Of a stretch of 64,000 nt of DNA, positions 1 through 6,660 are shown piece after piece. The stretch comes from Chitinophagaceae bacterium. GTDB taxonomy: Bacteria > Bacteroidota > Bacteroidia > Chitinophagales > Chitinophagaceae. The stretch is from NCBI GenBank assembly GCA_016713085.1, contig JADJPV010000001.1, positions 310,001 through 374,000 of the forward strand, read 5' to 3'. How positions within the stretch are numbered: position 1 is the first letter of the stretch; each line of letters opens with the position of its first letter. The position numbers and the translations under genes were made by a program. The notes beneath the pieces were generated by a model. It saw only the letters and a program-made list of their open reading frames with translations. It did not search any database and had not been told where the DNA came from.

Positions 1-74
1 ATTTTGATATTCATGAAGGAACTAAAGAGTTTTATGTTAGGTATGACATTATTACTGATTTTAACAACTCCTAA
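1..74 (+). CDS. C-terminal end of an unidentified protein (partial)
   Basis: The third forward frame is open from the window edge to a TAA at 72-74 and reads about 23 residues with a hydrophilic mix (Asp, His, Glu, Lys, Tyr) that looks like a normal protein tail. A strong forward terminator follows at 127-156, which supports a plus-strand gene ending here. Frame 1 is also open to about 110 and reads as a hydrophobic peptide, so the frame choice is not certain. The family cannot be recognised from so little. Confidence 0.4.
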   Translation, partial: FDIHEGTKEFYVRYDIITDFNNS

Positions 75-126
75 CACACTGCCCAAGCTGTCCGCAATGT
101 TCACTAAATAATAAAAACTGAATCGC

Positions 127-156
127 TGTCCTGAGTTTGCAACTCAGGACATTTTT
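127..156 (+). terminator. Rho-independent terminator
   Basis: A perfect 11-bp stem (TGTCCTGAGTT at 127-137, AACTCAGGACA at 141-151) has a 3-nt loop and is followed by five T at 152-156. It would end a plus-strand transcript from the partial gene at the window edge. Confidence 0.85.
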
Positions 157-213
157 GCCCTTGTTGGTATCTACAAAAAAAGCACGCCGTCGTCTGCTGT
201 TATCACCAACGAC
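157..213. repeat. REP-like imperfect palindrome, copy A
   Basis: About 57 bp begin with a TTGTTGGTATC-type arm and end with an ATCACCAACG-type arm, so the ends are inverted repeats. An inner AGCA...TGCT pair surrounds a GC-rich core. The same arrangement occurs at 6435-6495 (copy C), and the right half with its downstream flank occurs at 1811-1865 (copy B). Copies A and C both lie just 5' of a dinB 5' end. A non-autonomous REP or MITE-like repeat is likely. Confidence 0.6.
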
Positions 214-300
214 CCTAGCATAGGTCACTAAACTCATCAATTCAATCTTCGCAATACAAAGACAAATTTCAGGCTAAAACCCTCGTTTTCATCCACTTAA

Positions 301-558
301 ACCGCATCTTACATCGTCCAAATCGATGCTCGCAGTCTCCAAATCGATCGTTACACTGCCTTTATTGCATCTTACACTGCCCAAATTGCGGCGTGCAGTC
401 ACTAAATTGATGCGTGCAGTCTCTTGGTCGATCCGTGCAGTAACAAAATCGATCCTTACACTGTCTTAATTGCATCTTACACTGCCTTAATTGCAGCGTG
501 CAGCTTCTAAATCAGCAACTGCAGTCGCTTGAACGGTATCTGCAGAGGCTTGAAGATA
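301..558. repeat. Degenerate 21-bp tandem repeat array (about 12 units)
   Basis: Units of about 21 bp alternate between two flavours, one with CTTACACTGCC-x-AATTGC and one with CGTGCAGTC-x-AAATCG; each carries an ACTGC or GCAGT core once per period. The period is seven codons. On the minus strand one frame is almost open (two stops) and would read as heptads of the type Phe/Leu-x-x-Cys. No start codon or ribosome site supports expression. Unit divergence and the absence of unique spacers rule out CRISPR. The DNA around it (75-690) holds no intact gene. Confidence 0.75.
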
Positions 559-580
559 ACAGTAATCACTTTTCTGTAAA

Positions 581-633
581 CTTCCGGCCTGTTACTAATC
601 ATTACCTCATTCCATAATTCAGTAACTTTCTGC
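581..633. repeat. Solo left-end remnant of a RAYT element
   Basis: The 20 bp at 614-633 are identical to 1178-1197, directly before the RAYT start codon. The preceding part (cTTCCGGCCTGttactaa) resembles the left end hairpin and spacer at 1146-1173. The transposase itself is missing here, so this looks like the left end of a second, deleted copy. Confidence 0.55.
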
Positions 634-690
634 CGGAGTTGTATAGTAAACAAATTCATCAATTTCAATCCTCATTAAAATAACCAATCA

Positions 691-1132
691 ATGAATTTTC
701 AGTATCAAAATCAATTGAAATTCTTGAACGCACTCCAACCGTTCTCACAGCCATGTTACAAAACTTATACCGGCTTCACTTCAAACAACAAGGTGCAGAC
801 ACATGGAGTGCTTATGATATTATCGGCCATCTCATTCATGGCGAAAAAACAGACTGGATTCCAAGAATGGAAATCATTCTTTCCGGCAACAGGATAAAAC
901 ATTTGAACCCTTTGACCGCTTTGCACAATTTGAAAACAGCAGGGAAAATCACTGGAGCAGCTTTTAGATGAATTTAAAACTTTACGACAAAGAATATGGA
1001 GTTGCTGCATGCAAAAAACTCACAGAGAATGATCTGCAGCAACAGGTATTCATCCTGCGTTTGGAGAAGTCACGTTGGCTCAGCTTCTTTCAGCATGGAC
1101 CTTCAACCTGAATCATATTGCTCAAATTTCCC
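691..1132 (+). pseudogene. DinB-family protein (DinB_2-like), multiply frameshifted relic
   Basis: Across three frames the DNA still spells a DinB/YfiT-type four-helix protein: an N-terminal helix from the ATG at 691, then ADTWSAYDIIGHLIHGEKTDW and PRMEIIL (about 799-880), PFDRFAQFEN, LEQLLDEFKTLRQ, HPAFGEVTLAQLLSAW and LNHIAQIS near 1130. At least five indels separate these blocks. The first is visible by comparison with the 5' copy at 6544, which has five T after ATGAA where this copy has four. The C-terminal end is lost exactly where the RAYT end hairpin begins (1134). The family includes metal-dependent thiol transferases, but this copy cannot be functional. Confidence 0.8.
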
Positions 1133-1133
1133 A

Positions 1134-1159
1134 CTGGCGCAGGCCTCCGGCCTGATGCC
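1134..1159. repeat. Left REP hairpin of RAYT element
   Basis: The 26-bp sequence contains CAGGCC-TCC-GGCCTG (1140-1154) inside a longer inverted match to 1784-1809. Such hairpins are the substrates recognised by RAYT proteins. Confidence 0.75.
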
Positions 1160-1198
1160 AATGCGTTACTAAATTATATAATTCAGTAACTTTCTGCT

Positions 1199-1756
1199 GT
1201 GAGTTCAAAGTATAAGTTTACAGATAAACAGGCAACCTATTTTATTACAGCAGCTACGGTTGACTGGATAGATGTTTTTACACGACCTGTTTACCGTGAT
1301 ATCCTGCTCGACAGTTTTCGCTACTGTCAGAAAAACCAGGGCTTACAAATACATGCATGGGTCTTAATGCCTAATCATTTTCACATGATCTGTTCATTTG
1401 TGAATGACAATGATCCGGGCATGGTTATAAAAAACATTAAAAGCTTTACTGCTTTAAAAATCATTGATTCTGTTATCAATCATCCGCAGGAAAGCAGAAG
1501 AGAGTGGATGCTGGATGTGTTTGAAAAAAACGGCACAGCAAATAAAAGCAATCAGCGCTTCCAGTTCTGGCAACATGAAAACCATCCTGTATTGTTAGAT
1601 ACAAATGAAATGCTGGAGCAGCGGTTTACCTACCTTCATGAAAACCCGGTACGTGCAGGTTTTGTATCAGTACCGGAACATTGGTTATACAGCAGTGCAA
1701 TTGATTATTATACAGACAATCAAAAAGGCCTGCTTGATCTTGTATTTTTGAAGTGA
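1199..1756 (+). CDS. REP-associated tyrosine transposase (RAYT, Y1_Tnp)
   Basis: The 185-residue protein belongs to the IS200-like Y1 transposase superfamily. These enzymes nick single-stranded hairpins with one tyrosine and a His-x-His metal pair. The signature is seen as HAWVLMPNHFHM (about residues 52-63), with the His-Phe-His pair at its end. The later block with FQFWQHE and YLHENPVRAGFV (near residues 122-158) carries the likely nucleophile Tyr. The start is a GTG at 1199, because no ATG fits the conserved N-terminal KYKFTDKQATYFITAATVDW. The length is normal for the family and there are no frameshifts, in contrast to the dinB relic it adjoins. Its matched end hairpins suggest it could still act on REP sequences. 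Confidence 0.88.
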   Translation: MSSKYKFTDKQATYFITAATVDWIDVFTRPVYRDILLDSFRYCQKNQGLQIHAWVLMPNHFHMICSFVNDNDPGMVIKNIKSFTALKIIDSVINHPQESRREWMLDVFEKNGTANKSNQRFQFWQHENHPVLLDTNEMLEQRFTYLHENPVRAGFVSVPEHWLYSSAIDYYTDNQKGLLDLVFLK

Positions 1757-1783
1757 CATATTTTTTCAGAAAAGTAACGAACA

Positions 1784-1809
1784 GGCATCAGGCCAGAGGC
1801 CTGCGCCAG
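1784..1809. repeat. Right REP hairpin of RAYT element
   Basis: This is the reverse complement of 1134-1159 with one mismatch and contains CAGGCC-AGA-GGCCTG (1789-1803). It begins 27 bp after the transposase stop codon. Confidence 0.75.
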
Positions 1810-1810
1810 T

Positions 1811-1865
1811 AAAGATCACCAACGACATGAGCATAGGTAACTAACCTCAGCAATTCAATCCCGCT
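1811..1865. repeat. REP-like element, copy B (right half only)
   Basis: The 3' half and flank of the repeat are present (ATCACCAACGACATGAGCA, then AGGTAACTAA and CAATTCAATCC), matching about 201-250 and 6483-6530. The left half is absent; the RAYT right end stands in its place. The RAYT may therefore have inserted into, or recombined with, a copy of this repeat. Confidence 0.55.
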
Positions 1866-1868
1866 AAA

Positions 1869-2858
1869 TTACTTCACCTTCACAACCACTTTTCCTTTTG
1901 CACGACCTGCTTCTACATAAGACATTGCTTCATTTGTTTCTGCAAACGGAAACACTTTATCTATAACAGGGCGAATAATTCCAGCTTCAATTAAAGCTGT
2001 AATTTCACCTAACTGCTTTCCGTTGGGTTTCATAAACAGGAATGAGTAATGTACCTGCAGCTTTTTTGCTGATTGTTTAATTTTAAAACTCAATAATCGC
2101 ATTACATTTTTTAACAACCAGTTCAATCCGCTTTCGTCAGCATAATCAACATCAGGCGGGCCCGAAATTGAAATTGCTTTTCCGGCAGGCTTTAATACTT
2201 TCAACGACTTCTCCAGTGTTTTAGAATCCTGGCTGTTTAATACCAGATCATAATCTTTCAAAATTGTTTCAAAATCCTGTGTTTTGTAATCAATAATCAA
2301 ATCGGCACCGAGGCTTTTTACCAAATCTTTATTTGCAGCACTTGCAGTTGTTGCTGTATAAGCACCCAAATGTTTTGCCAGCTGAATAGCAATTGTACCA
2401 ACACCACCTGAACCTGCCTGAATAAAAACTTTTTGCCCTTTTTTCAGATTTCCTTTTTCAACTAAAACCTGCCAGGCTGTTAAACCAACCAACGGAATGG
2501 ATGCAGCTTCTTCCATTGAAATATTTTTGGGTTTCAACGCCAGTTCATTTTCTTTGATGGCAATAAATTCTGCAAATGTTCCTTTACAACTGGCAAATAC
2601 TTCGTCGCCAATTTTGAACTGACTGACTTTTGCACCCACTTGTGTTACAACGCCTGCTACATCATGCCCAATTGTAAAAGGTGGTTTAAAAGGCATTATC
2701 ATTCTAAATTCACCACTTTTTATTTTAGCATCTATCTGGTTAACACTTGCAGCATAAATTTCTACCAAAACTTCGTTGTCGTTTATAACTGGTTTTGCTA
2801 CTTCTGACAAATGCAATTTTTCATTTTTGCCGTAGCGGTTTACCTGATATGCTTTCAT
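1869..2858 (-). CDS. NADP-dependent medium-chain oxidoreductase (quinone reductase-like)
   Basis: The 329-residue MDR-family protein has a GroES-like N-terminal domain (about 25-125, with FTIGHDVAGVV near 62) and a Rossmann domain opened by QAGSGGVGTIAIQLAKHLGA (about 147-166). The structural-zinc cysteine lobe is missing, and the motif set matches the zinc-free quinone oxidoreductase/enal reductase branch. Such enzymes reduce quinones or alpha,beta-unsaturated carbonyls with NADPH. It is the last gene of the operon behind the HxlR-controlled promoter and starts 2 bp after the preceding stop. The context suggests detoxification of electrophiles. The exact substrate is unknown. Confidence 0.85.
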   Translation of the reverse strand: MKAYQVNRYGKNEKLHLSEVAKPVINDNEVLVEIYAASVNQIDAKIKSGEFRMIMPFKPPFTIGHDVAGVVTQVGAKVSQFKIGDEVFASCKGTFAEFIAIKENELALKPKNISMEEAASIPLVGLTAWQVLVEKGNLKKGQKVFIQAGSGGVGTIAIQLAKHLGAYTATTASAANKDLVKSLGADLIIDYKTQDFETILKDYDLVLNSQDSKTLEKSLKVLKPAGKAISISGPPDVDYADESGLNWLLKNVMRLLSFKIKQSAKKLQVHYSFLFMKPNGKQLGEITALIEAGIIRPVIDKVFPFAETNEAMSYVEAGRAKGKVVVKVK

Positions 2859-2860
2859 TT

Positions 2861-3727
2861 TTAATTAAATTTTATATGTTTTCCGTCTTTTACAAAAGTG
2901 ATAGTTTCGGCTATTTCATAAGCATGCACTGCAGAACAGAAAACAGCAATTCTTTCAGATAGTTTTTTAATTTCTTCGCTATTAAAGAAATTTTCCATTT
3001 CGCTTTTGTTTGCAAAGCCAAGTATTAATGAAGCCTGAAATTGGTCCGCCTTACCATTATCATGCAATACATTTGGTGTCAACCATTGTTTCTGTTTCCA
3101 TGGGTTATACACTTTGTTTCTCAATTCCTTTAGCATATTTGTATTAGCAAGGGTTGGTGTAAGTTCGTTATTAATAAATTTTTCAAACTCGTTATCACTA
3201 ACGCCTTCTTTTTGTCTAAAAAACACCATTGACCTTGCTTCTATTTTAGTATCATCTCCTGCTGCATTATACCATTGAGATTTTTTGGGATAAGCCACAT
3301 AAAGAATACTTCGTTTTAAAAAATTAATTTCATCGGCAAAAGCAAGTTTGTGTTGTTTTTTTCCTTGCAATGCCGAAAAGAAACTCTTTAGCGTTACATC
3401 TGCCACTCCATCTACTTTACGATTTTGTGGAATAGTTGTTTCAACACCCTTAATTGGTTGCCAAAGCCCGGGATTATTTTCTGCAAAATGAATTTGGCGA
3501 TATTGCCAAAGCCCGGGATTTGACGCTATGATTTGTGCATGAGAACCTTTCCAATGGCCCATACTTGATTGACGAGGCTTATCTGTCAGCATCCATAATA
3601 ATACCGAAGATGACAAATGCTTTTCTGATTTTACATTTGTTGCAACTTTTACAGCATTTGTGTTTTGTGCAGAAGCCCCTTTAAGAATAGATACTATAGA
3701 TAGAAATGCTAAACTTATTTTATTCAT
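2861..3727 (-). CDS. Exported protein with EthD-like/dimeric alpha-beta barrel character
   Basis: The 288-residue protein has a signal peptide (Lys at 3, hydrophobic core, ASAQ cleavage near 18-21). The mature part contains MVFFRQKEGVSDNEFEKFI (about 158-176) and VFCSAVHAYEIAE, features that suggest a ferredoxin-like dimeric alpha-beta barrel as in EthD/NIPSNAP proteins; a second, weaker copy may lie N-terminally. The hexapeptide NPGLWQ occurs twice, 16 residues apart. It sits between a hydrolase and the MDR reductase in one operon. The biochemical role is not known and the fold assignment is tentative. Confidence 0.55.
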   Translation of the reverse strand: MNKISLAFLSIVSILKGASAQNTNAVKVATNVKSEKHLSSSVLLWMLTDKPRQSSMGHWKGSHAQIIASNPGLWQYRQIHFAENNPGLWQPIKGVETTIPQNRKVDGVADVTLKSFFSALQGKKQHKLAFADEINFLKRSILYVAYPKKSQWYNAAGDDTKIEARSMVFFRQKEGVSDNEFEKFINNELTPTLANTNMLKELRNKVYNPWKQKQWLTPNVLHDNGKADQFQASLILGFANKSEMENFFNSEEIKKLSERIAVFCSAVHAYEIAETITFVKDGKHIKFN

Positions 3728-3738
3728 TCTTTTGAAAT

Positions 3739-4678
3739 TTATTTAGTTAAGAATGGGATTGCTTTTTTAAGAAATTCTTCGTGGTATTGAAATATGCCAC
3801 CATGCCCGGAGTTAGGATAAATGATTACAGGTTCGGCATTAGGGAAACGTTTTGCTAAATCATAAGAAAGCGGTGTAGGCACCATTCTATCATTATCACC
3901 ATTGGCTACCAACACAGGATGTTTGAATACACTCAAATCGGCAGGAGCATCATGTCCCCATGTTTCAATAGCTTTCAGTTGCTTTTTCAAAACACTTAGC
4001 TTTACTTTTTTATCACGGTTTTCTGTTCTTTCTTTTAATCGTTTCAGAAAATCACGGGCAGCATCTTTGCCAACTTTATTTTGAGTAAAGAATAAATAAA
4101 ATTTGGGGTCCCTAAATGTGAACAGCCCTTTAAAAATATCTTTATACGTTAAGCCAACCACAGCACTAACACCTTCTCCGCCTCTTGGACCTGTTCCTGC
4201 CAATATCATTTTACGAACCAAAGCTGGCTCTACTAAAAGTAATTCCTGCGTAATAAAACCACCCATGGAAAAAGCTACAATATCTACTTGTTTGTAACCC
4301 AGGGCATGAATAAAGGCAATAGCATCTTTTGCCATATCAGCAATACTTGTTCCCTGTTCGCCTGTAGTTGCACCTACGCCTCTGTAATCAAAAAGAAATT
4401 ATTTTACGGTGTTCTGCAATGGTATCCATAATTCCTGGATCGCAATTATCAAGGTTTGCGGTAAGGTGATTAAAATAGATAACTGGTATATCACCTTCTT
4501 TACCATAAGAACGGTAGGCGAATTTTGTTCCTTTAGCTTCCACAAATTTTGTGGGAACTGTAGCGTAAGTATAGTTTACGCTTTGTGCATTTGATGTTGC
4601 CATTGTTGTATTATTTTGTGAAAATATTTTGCTAACAAAACCGATTGTTAGCATTAATGCTATCGAATACTGTTTCAT
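3739..4678 (-). CDS. Exported alpha/beta hydrolase, one frameshift
   Basis: The reading from the ATG at 4678 has a signal peptide (KIFSQ) and runs to RKIISF. There an A-run of five (plus strand 4389-4393) carries one base too many. Removing it restores FDYRGVGATTGEQ and joins the rest of the enzyme. The catalytic triad is visible: nucleophile Ser in AFSMGGF, Asp in NGDND, His in NSGHGG. The restored protein is about 312 residues, normal for the family. Its start overlaps the stop of the upstream hydrolase gene (ATGA at 4675-4678), indicating translational coupling. The indel may be a sequencing error. The substrate is unknown; haloperoxidase- or lactonase-like activities occur in this family. 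Confidence 0.8.
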
Positions 4679-5523
4679 TTAACAATTGTATTGTTTATGA
4701 AACCATTGATGTAAGTAGTCGTCAATTCTGGATATTGATGTTGAGGAGCATGACCTGTATTTGGCATAATAATATGCTGCAAGGTTGGAGCATTTCTTAA
4801 TAATGGAAACCAGTTTTCTACTGCAAATGAAATATCATTATCACCTGAGATTACTAATACAGGTGTTTTCAAAGTTTTGTATGCTTCTCTAAAATTGTCT
4901 TTATCTTCAGCTACCTGCTGTGTTGGTGCAAAAAAGCGTTGGAATAACTCTTGCGTAGCTGGTATTTTTGACAGGTCAAATCTTTGAGAAATTCTTATCG
5001 CTGAGGCTTGTGCAGCAGCTCTGCTTACTTCAGATTTTGGTTCATAATTAAGAATAACCATATCTTCAAAATCATGAACAGGTTTTAATACTCTTTCCAA
5101 AAACAAAGGCGAAAGTTGTATTTCATTTTTACCCACAGGGTTACTGCCGATTATTAAAGTACCTAATACTCTGGAAGGATACAAAAATGTAGCATATTGA
5201 GCTACCAATCCTCCATAAGACCAGCCACCCACAAAGTATTTATCAAAGTTGAGGTAATCGGCAACTTTTGTAACTTCTGCTGCTACCTGGTGCAAATCAA
5301 GTGGCAATTCACCATCTGAATAGCCAACACCTGAATAGTCAAAAGTAACTACAGTATTTTTTTCGGCTAATAAATCTAAGAATAGAGGATCCCATGTATC
5401 AAGAGTACCTCTAAAACGATTGGCTAAAATTAACGGTGTGCCGCTGCCAATTTTGCGATAAGCAATTTGTTTGTTGTCAATAACTGTGTATTGAGTTTCT
5501 GTTGTTACTGCGTTGTTTATCAT
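4675..5523 (-). CDS. Alpha/beta hydrolase (cytoplasmic)
   Basis: The 282-residue protein without a signal peptide has the full alpha/beta hydrolase triad: nucleophile Ser102 in GGWSYGG, Asp in SGDND, His in NTGHAP near the C-terminus. The oxyanion region is RFRGTLDTWDP (about 37-47). It is paralogous in layout to the exported hydrolase encoded next, so a substrate might be handled on both sides of the membrane. It is the second gene of the HxlR-controlled operon, 26 bp after the DoxX-like gene. The substrate cannot be deduced. Confidence 0.82.
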   Translation of the reverse strand: MINNAVTTETQYTVIDNKQIAYRKIGSGTPLILANRFRGTLDTWDPLFLDLLAEKNTVVTFDYSGVGYSDGELPLDLHQVAAEVTKVADYLNFDKYFVGGWSYGGLVAQYATFLYPSRVLGTLIIGSNPVGKNEIQLSPLFLERVLKPVHDFEDMVILNYEPKSEVSRAAAQASAIRISQRFDLSKIPATQELFQRFFAPTQQVAEDKDNFREAYKTLKTPVLVISGDNDISFAVENWFPLLRNAPTLQHIIMPNTGHAPQHQYPELTTTYINGFINNTIVK

Positions 5524-5549
5524 TTTTAATTTTTTTAGTTTTTAATTAC

Positions 5550-5921
5550 TTATTGAATTGCATTTGTTGATTTAGAATAATAGATGCTTGAAATGATAAG
5601 CAATACCAGGAAAATGAGAGGCATTGTGATATTTTTTGCCGGGTCGTTTGCCAAATAATGTGCAAGTGCTGCTGAAATAAAAGTTATTCCAAAGCCTGCA
5701 TAAGCCCATGCTTTTATTTTACCTGAGAAAACAGGAACAAGCAAAACGATAACTCCCGTTATTTTAGCTACTGCAAGTTCTACTCTGAAAAAGCCGGGAA
5801 AGCCTAAGTGTTTAAATGCTTCAGCCATTTTAGGGTCAGTAAAATATAAATACGCATTCATTAGCATTGCGGCACCCATTAAACCAGTTATTGACCAATA
5901 AATTATTTTATTACTTTTCAT
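5550..5921 (-). CDS. DoxX-like four-helix membrane protein
   Basis: The 123-residue protein has four predicted membrane helices (about 7-24, 46-66, 72-92, 100-117) and the FFRVELAVAKITGVIVLL block typical of the DoxX_2/DoxX family. I chose the ATG at 5921 because it directly follows the promoter region and gives a first helix at the usual place; a longer upstream reading runs through the operators. It is the first gene of the operon. DoxX proteins occur in redox and thiol-stress modules, and the neighbours (reductase, hydrolases, HxlR regulator) fit this. Confidence 0.8.
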   Translation of the reverse strand: MKSNKIIYWSITGLMGAAMLMNAYLYFTDPKMAEAFKHLGFPGFFRVELAVAKITGVIVLLVPVFSGKIKAWAYAGFGITFISAALAHYLANDPAKNITMPLIFLVLLIISSIYYSKSTNAIQ

Positions 5922-5947
5922 TTTTTGAAATTTAGTTTTTATATTTG

Positions 5948-5962
5948 CTTGCAATTTGCAAG
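5948..5962. promoter_or_regulatory. Operator palindrome 1 (HxlR site)
   Basis: A perfect 7+1+7 palindrome CTTGCAATTTGCAAG lies just downstream of the -7 box of the minus-strand promoter, where transcription should start. Its centre is 33 bp from that of the second palindrome, about three helical turns. Confidence 0.8.
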
Positions 5963-5964
5963 TG

Positions 5965-5994
5965 CAAACATACGACATCACTTGCAAATTGCAA
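5965..5994 (-). promoter_or_regulatory. Bacteroidota promoter of the DoxX/hydrolase operon
   Basis: Read on the minus strand there is a TTG (plus 5992-5994), a 19-bp spacer, and TATGTTTG (plus 5965-5972), a perfect TAnnTTTG -7 box. The -33 element lies inside operator 2, and operator 1 covers the expected start site. A repressor bound to both would block initiation. Confidence 0.75.
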
Positions 5995-5995
5995 G
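5981..5995. promoter_or_regulatory. Operator palindrome 2 (HxlR site)
   Basis: CTTGCAAATTGCAAG is a perfect palindrome that extends to 19 bp (5979-5997). It is the same site as operator 1 and overlaps the -33 element of the divergent operon promoter. It also lies 20 bp before the HxlR start codon, so autoregulation is likely. Confidence 0.8.
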
Positions 5996-6015
5996 TGTTT
6001 TTTAAAAATAATTTT

Positions 6016-6423
6016 ATGCCTAAGAATAATAGAAGGTCAGATTGCCCTGTAAGTTGCTCCCTTGACGTGTGGGGAGACAAGTGGTCGCTGTTGATTATCA
6101 GAGATTTAATGAATGCAAAACAATGCACCTATGGCGACTTTTTAAAGTCAGCCGAAGGAATTGCAACCAACATTTTAGCTTCCCGGTTGCTGACATTGGA
6201 AGAAAATGGAGTGATTGAAAAATTGAGTCACCCGGACAGCAAGGCAAAAGTTTTGTATAAACTCACCTTAAAAGGAATTGATTTGCTACCCTTAATGATT
6301 GAAATTGGAATATGGTCGGAAAAATATTACGACATCAACAAGGACAGAAAAGCGGAACTCAAAGAAGTAAAGAAGAACAAGGAGGAATACATTAAAGCAA
6401 AAATCAAAGAATTAAGAAGTTGA
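6016..6423 (+). CDS. HxlR-family winged-helix regulator
   Basis: The 135-residue protein carries the HxlR core: CPVSCSLDVWGDKWSLLIIRDL (about 10-31), recognition-helix region GIATNILASRLLTLEENGVIEK (about 49-70) and wing KVLYKLTLKG. Two cysteines (10 and 14) precede the winged helix, the region where YodB and HypR of this family carry their redox-sensing cysteine. I prefer the ATG at 6016; the longer reading from 5956 would start inside the operator. The gene is divergent from the detoxification operon with two palindromes between them. It likely represses that operon until quinones, aldehydes or oxidants modify Cys10. Confidence 0.88.
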   Translation: MPKNNRRSDCPVSCSLDVWGDKWSLLIIRDLMNAKQCTYGDFLKSAEGIATNILASRLLTLEENGVIEKLSHPDSKAKVLYKLTLKGIDLLPLMIEIGIWSEKYYDINKDRKAELKEVKKNKEEYIKAKIKELRS

Positions 6424-6434
6424 TAAATTTTTTT

Positions 6435-6495
6435 GCCGTTGTTGGTATCTGCAAAAAGAAGCACTGCGCCGCCTGCTATCGGGATCACCAACGGC
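6435..6495. repeat. REP-like imperfect palindrome, copy C
   Basis: The 61-bp element has inverted ends (GCCGTTGTTGGTATC and GATCACCAACGGC) and an inner AGCA...TGCT pair. It is the best-preserved of three copies. The same downstream flank (GAGCAcAGGTaAtTAAAttcAa) as in copies A and B follows it. It sits directly after the HxlR gene and before a dinB 5' remnant. Confidence 0.65.
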
Positions 6496-6523
6496 ATGAG
6501 CACAGGTAATTAAATTCAACCCT

Positions 6524-6582
6524 CACTAAAATCAACATCATCAATGAATTTTTCAGTATCAAAATCAATTGCACGCATATAA
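6524..6582 (+). pseudogene. Truncated duplicate of the dinB 5' end
   Basis: This stretch matches 667-717 closely, including the start region. From the ATG at 6544 it reads M-N-F-S-V-S-K-S-I and then diverges to a TAA at 6580-6582. Here the T-run after ATGAA has five T, which restores the expected DinB N-terminus that is frameshifted in the 691 copy. Only about 10 codons of the gene remain. Confidence 0.6.
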
Positions 6583-6660
6583 ACAATTATTCCACGGCTC
6601 CTTTCCTTACGAACCAAACAAACCAATCAACCTCTTTTCTAAAGTCTTTATCTTAGCCTG

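Larger units (their letters stand above)
1134..1809 (+). mobile_element. RAYT element with flanking REP hairpins
   Basis: A transposase gene is bounded by 26-bp inverted repeats at 1134-1159 and 1784-1809 that differ at one position. Each contains its own perfect 6-bp palindrome (CAGGCC-3nt-GGCCTG at 1140-1154 and 1789-1803). This is the layout known for REP-associated tyrosine transposases and their REP pairs. The left end interrupts the dinB relic; the right end abuts REP-like copy B. No clear target duplication is visible, as expected for Y1 transposases. Confidence 0.8.

Noticed and set aside
301..558. Possible CRISPR array
   Set aside because: Units are about 21 bp, directly adjacent and all diverged; there are no unique spacers of constant length and no cas genes.
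765..1010. Minus-strand 81-codon frame across dinB
   Set aside because: It is the shadow of the dinB relic, whose plus-strand frames spell a recognisable protein family.
4102..4297. Plus-strand frames opposite the hydrolases, gltB, ilvD and susC
   Set aside because: They are antisense shadows with no start signals, while the minus-strand frames carry catalytic motifs.
5550..6128. Long form (192 codons) of the DoxX-like gene
   Set aside because: The extra 69 residues run through the operators and into the divergent regulator gene; the ATG at 5921 gives a normal DoxX start.
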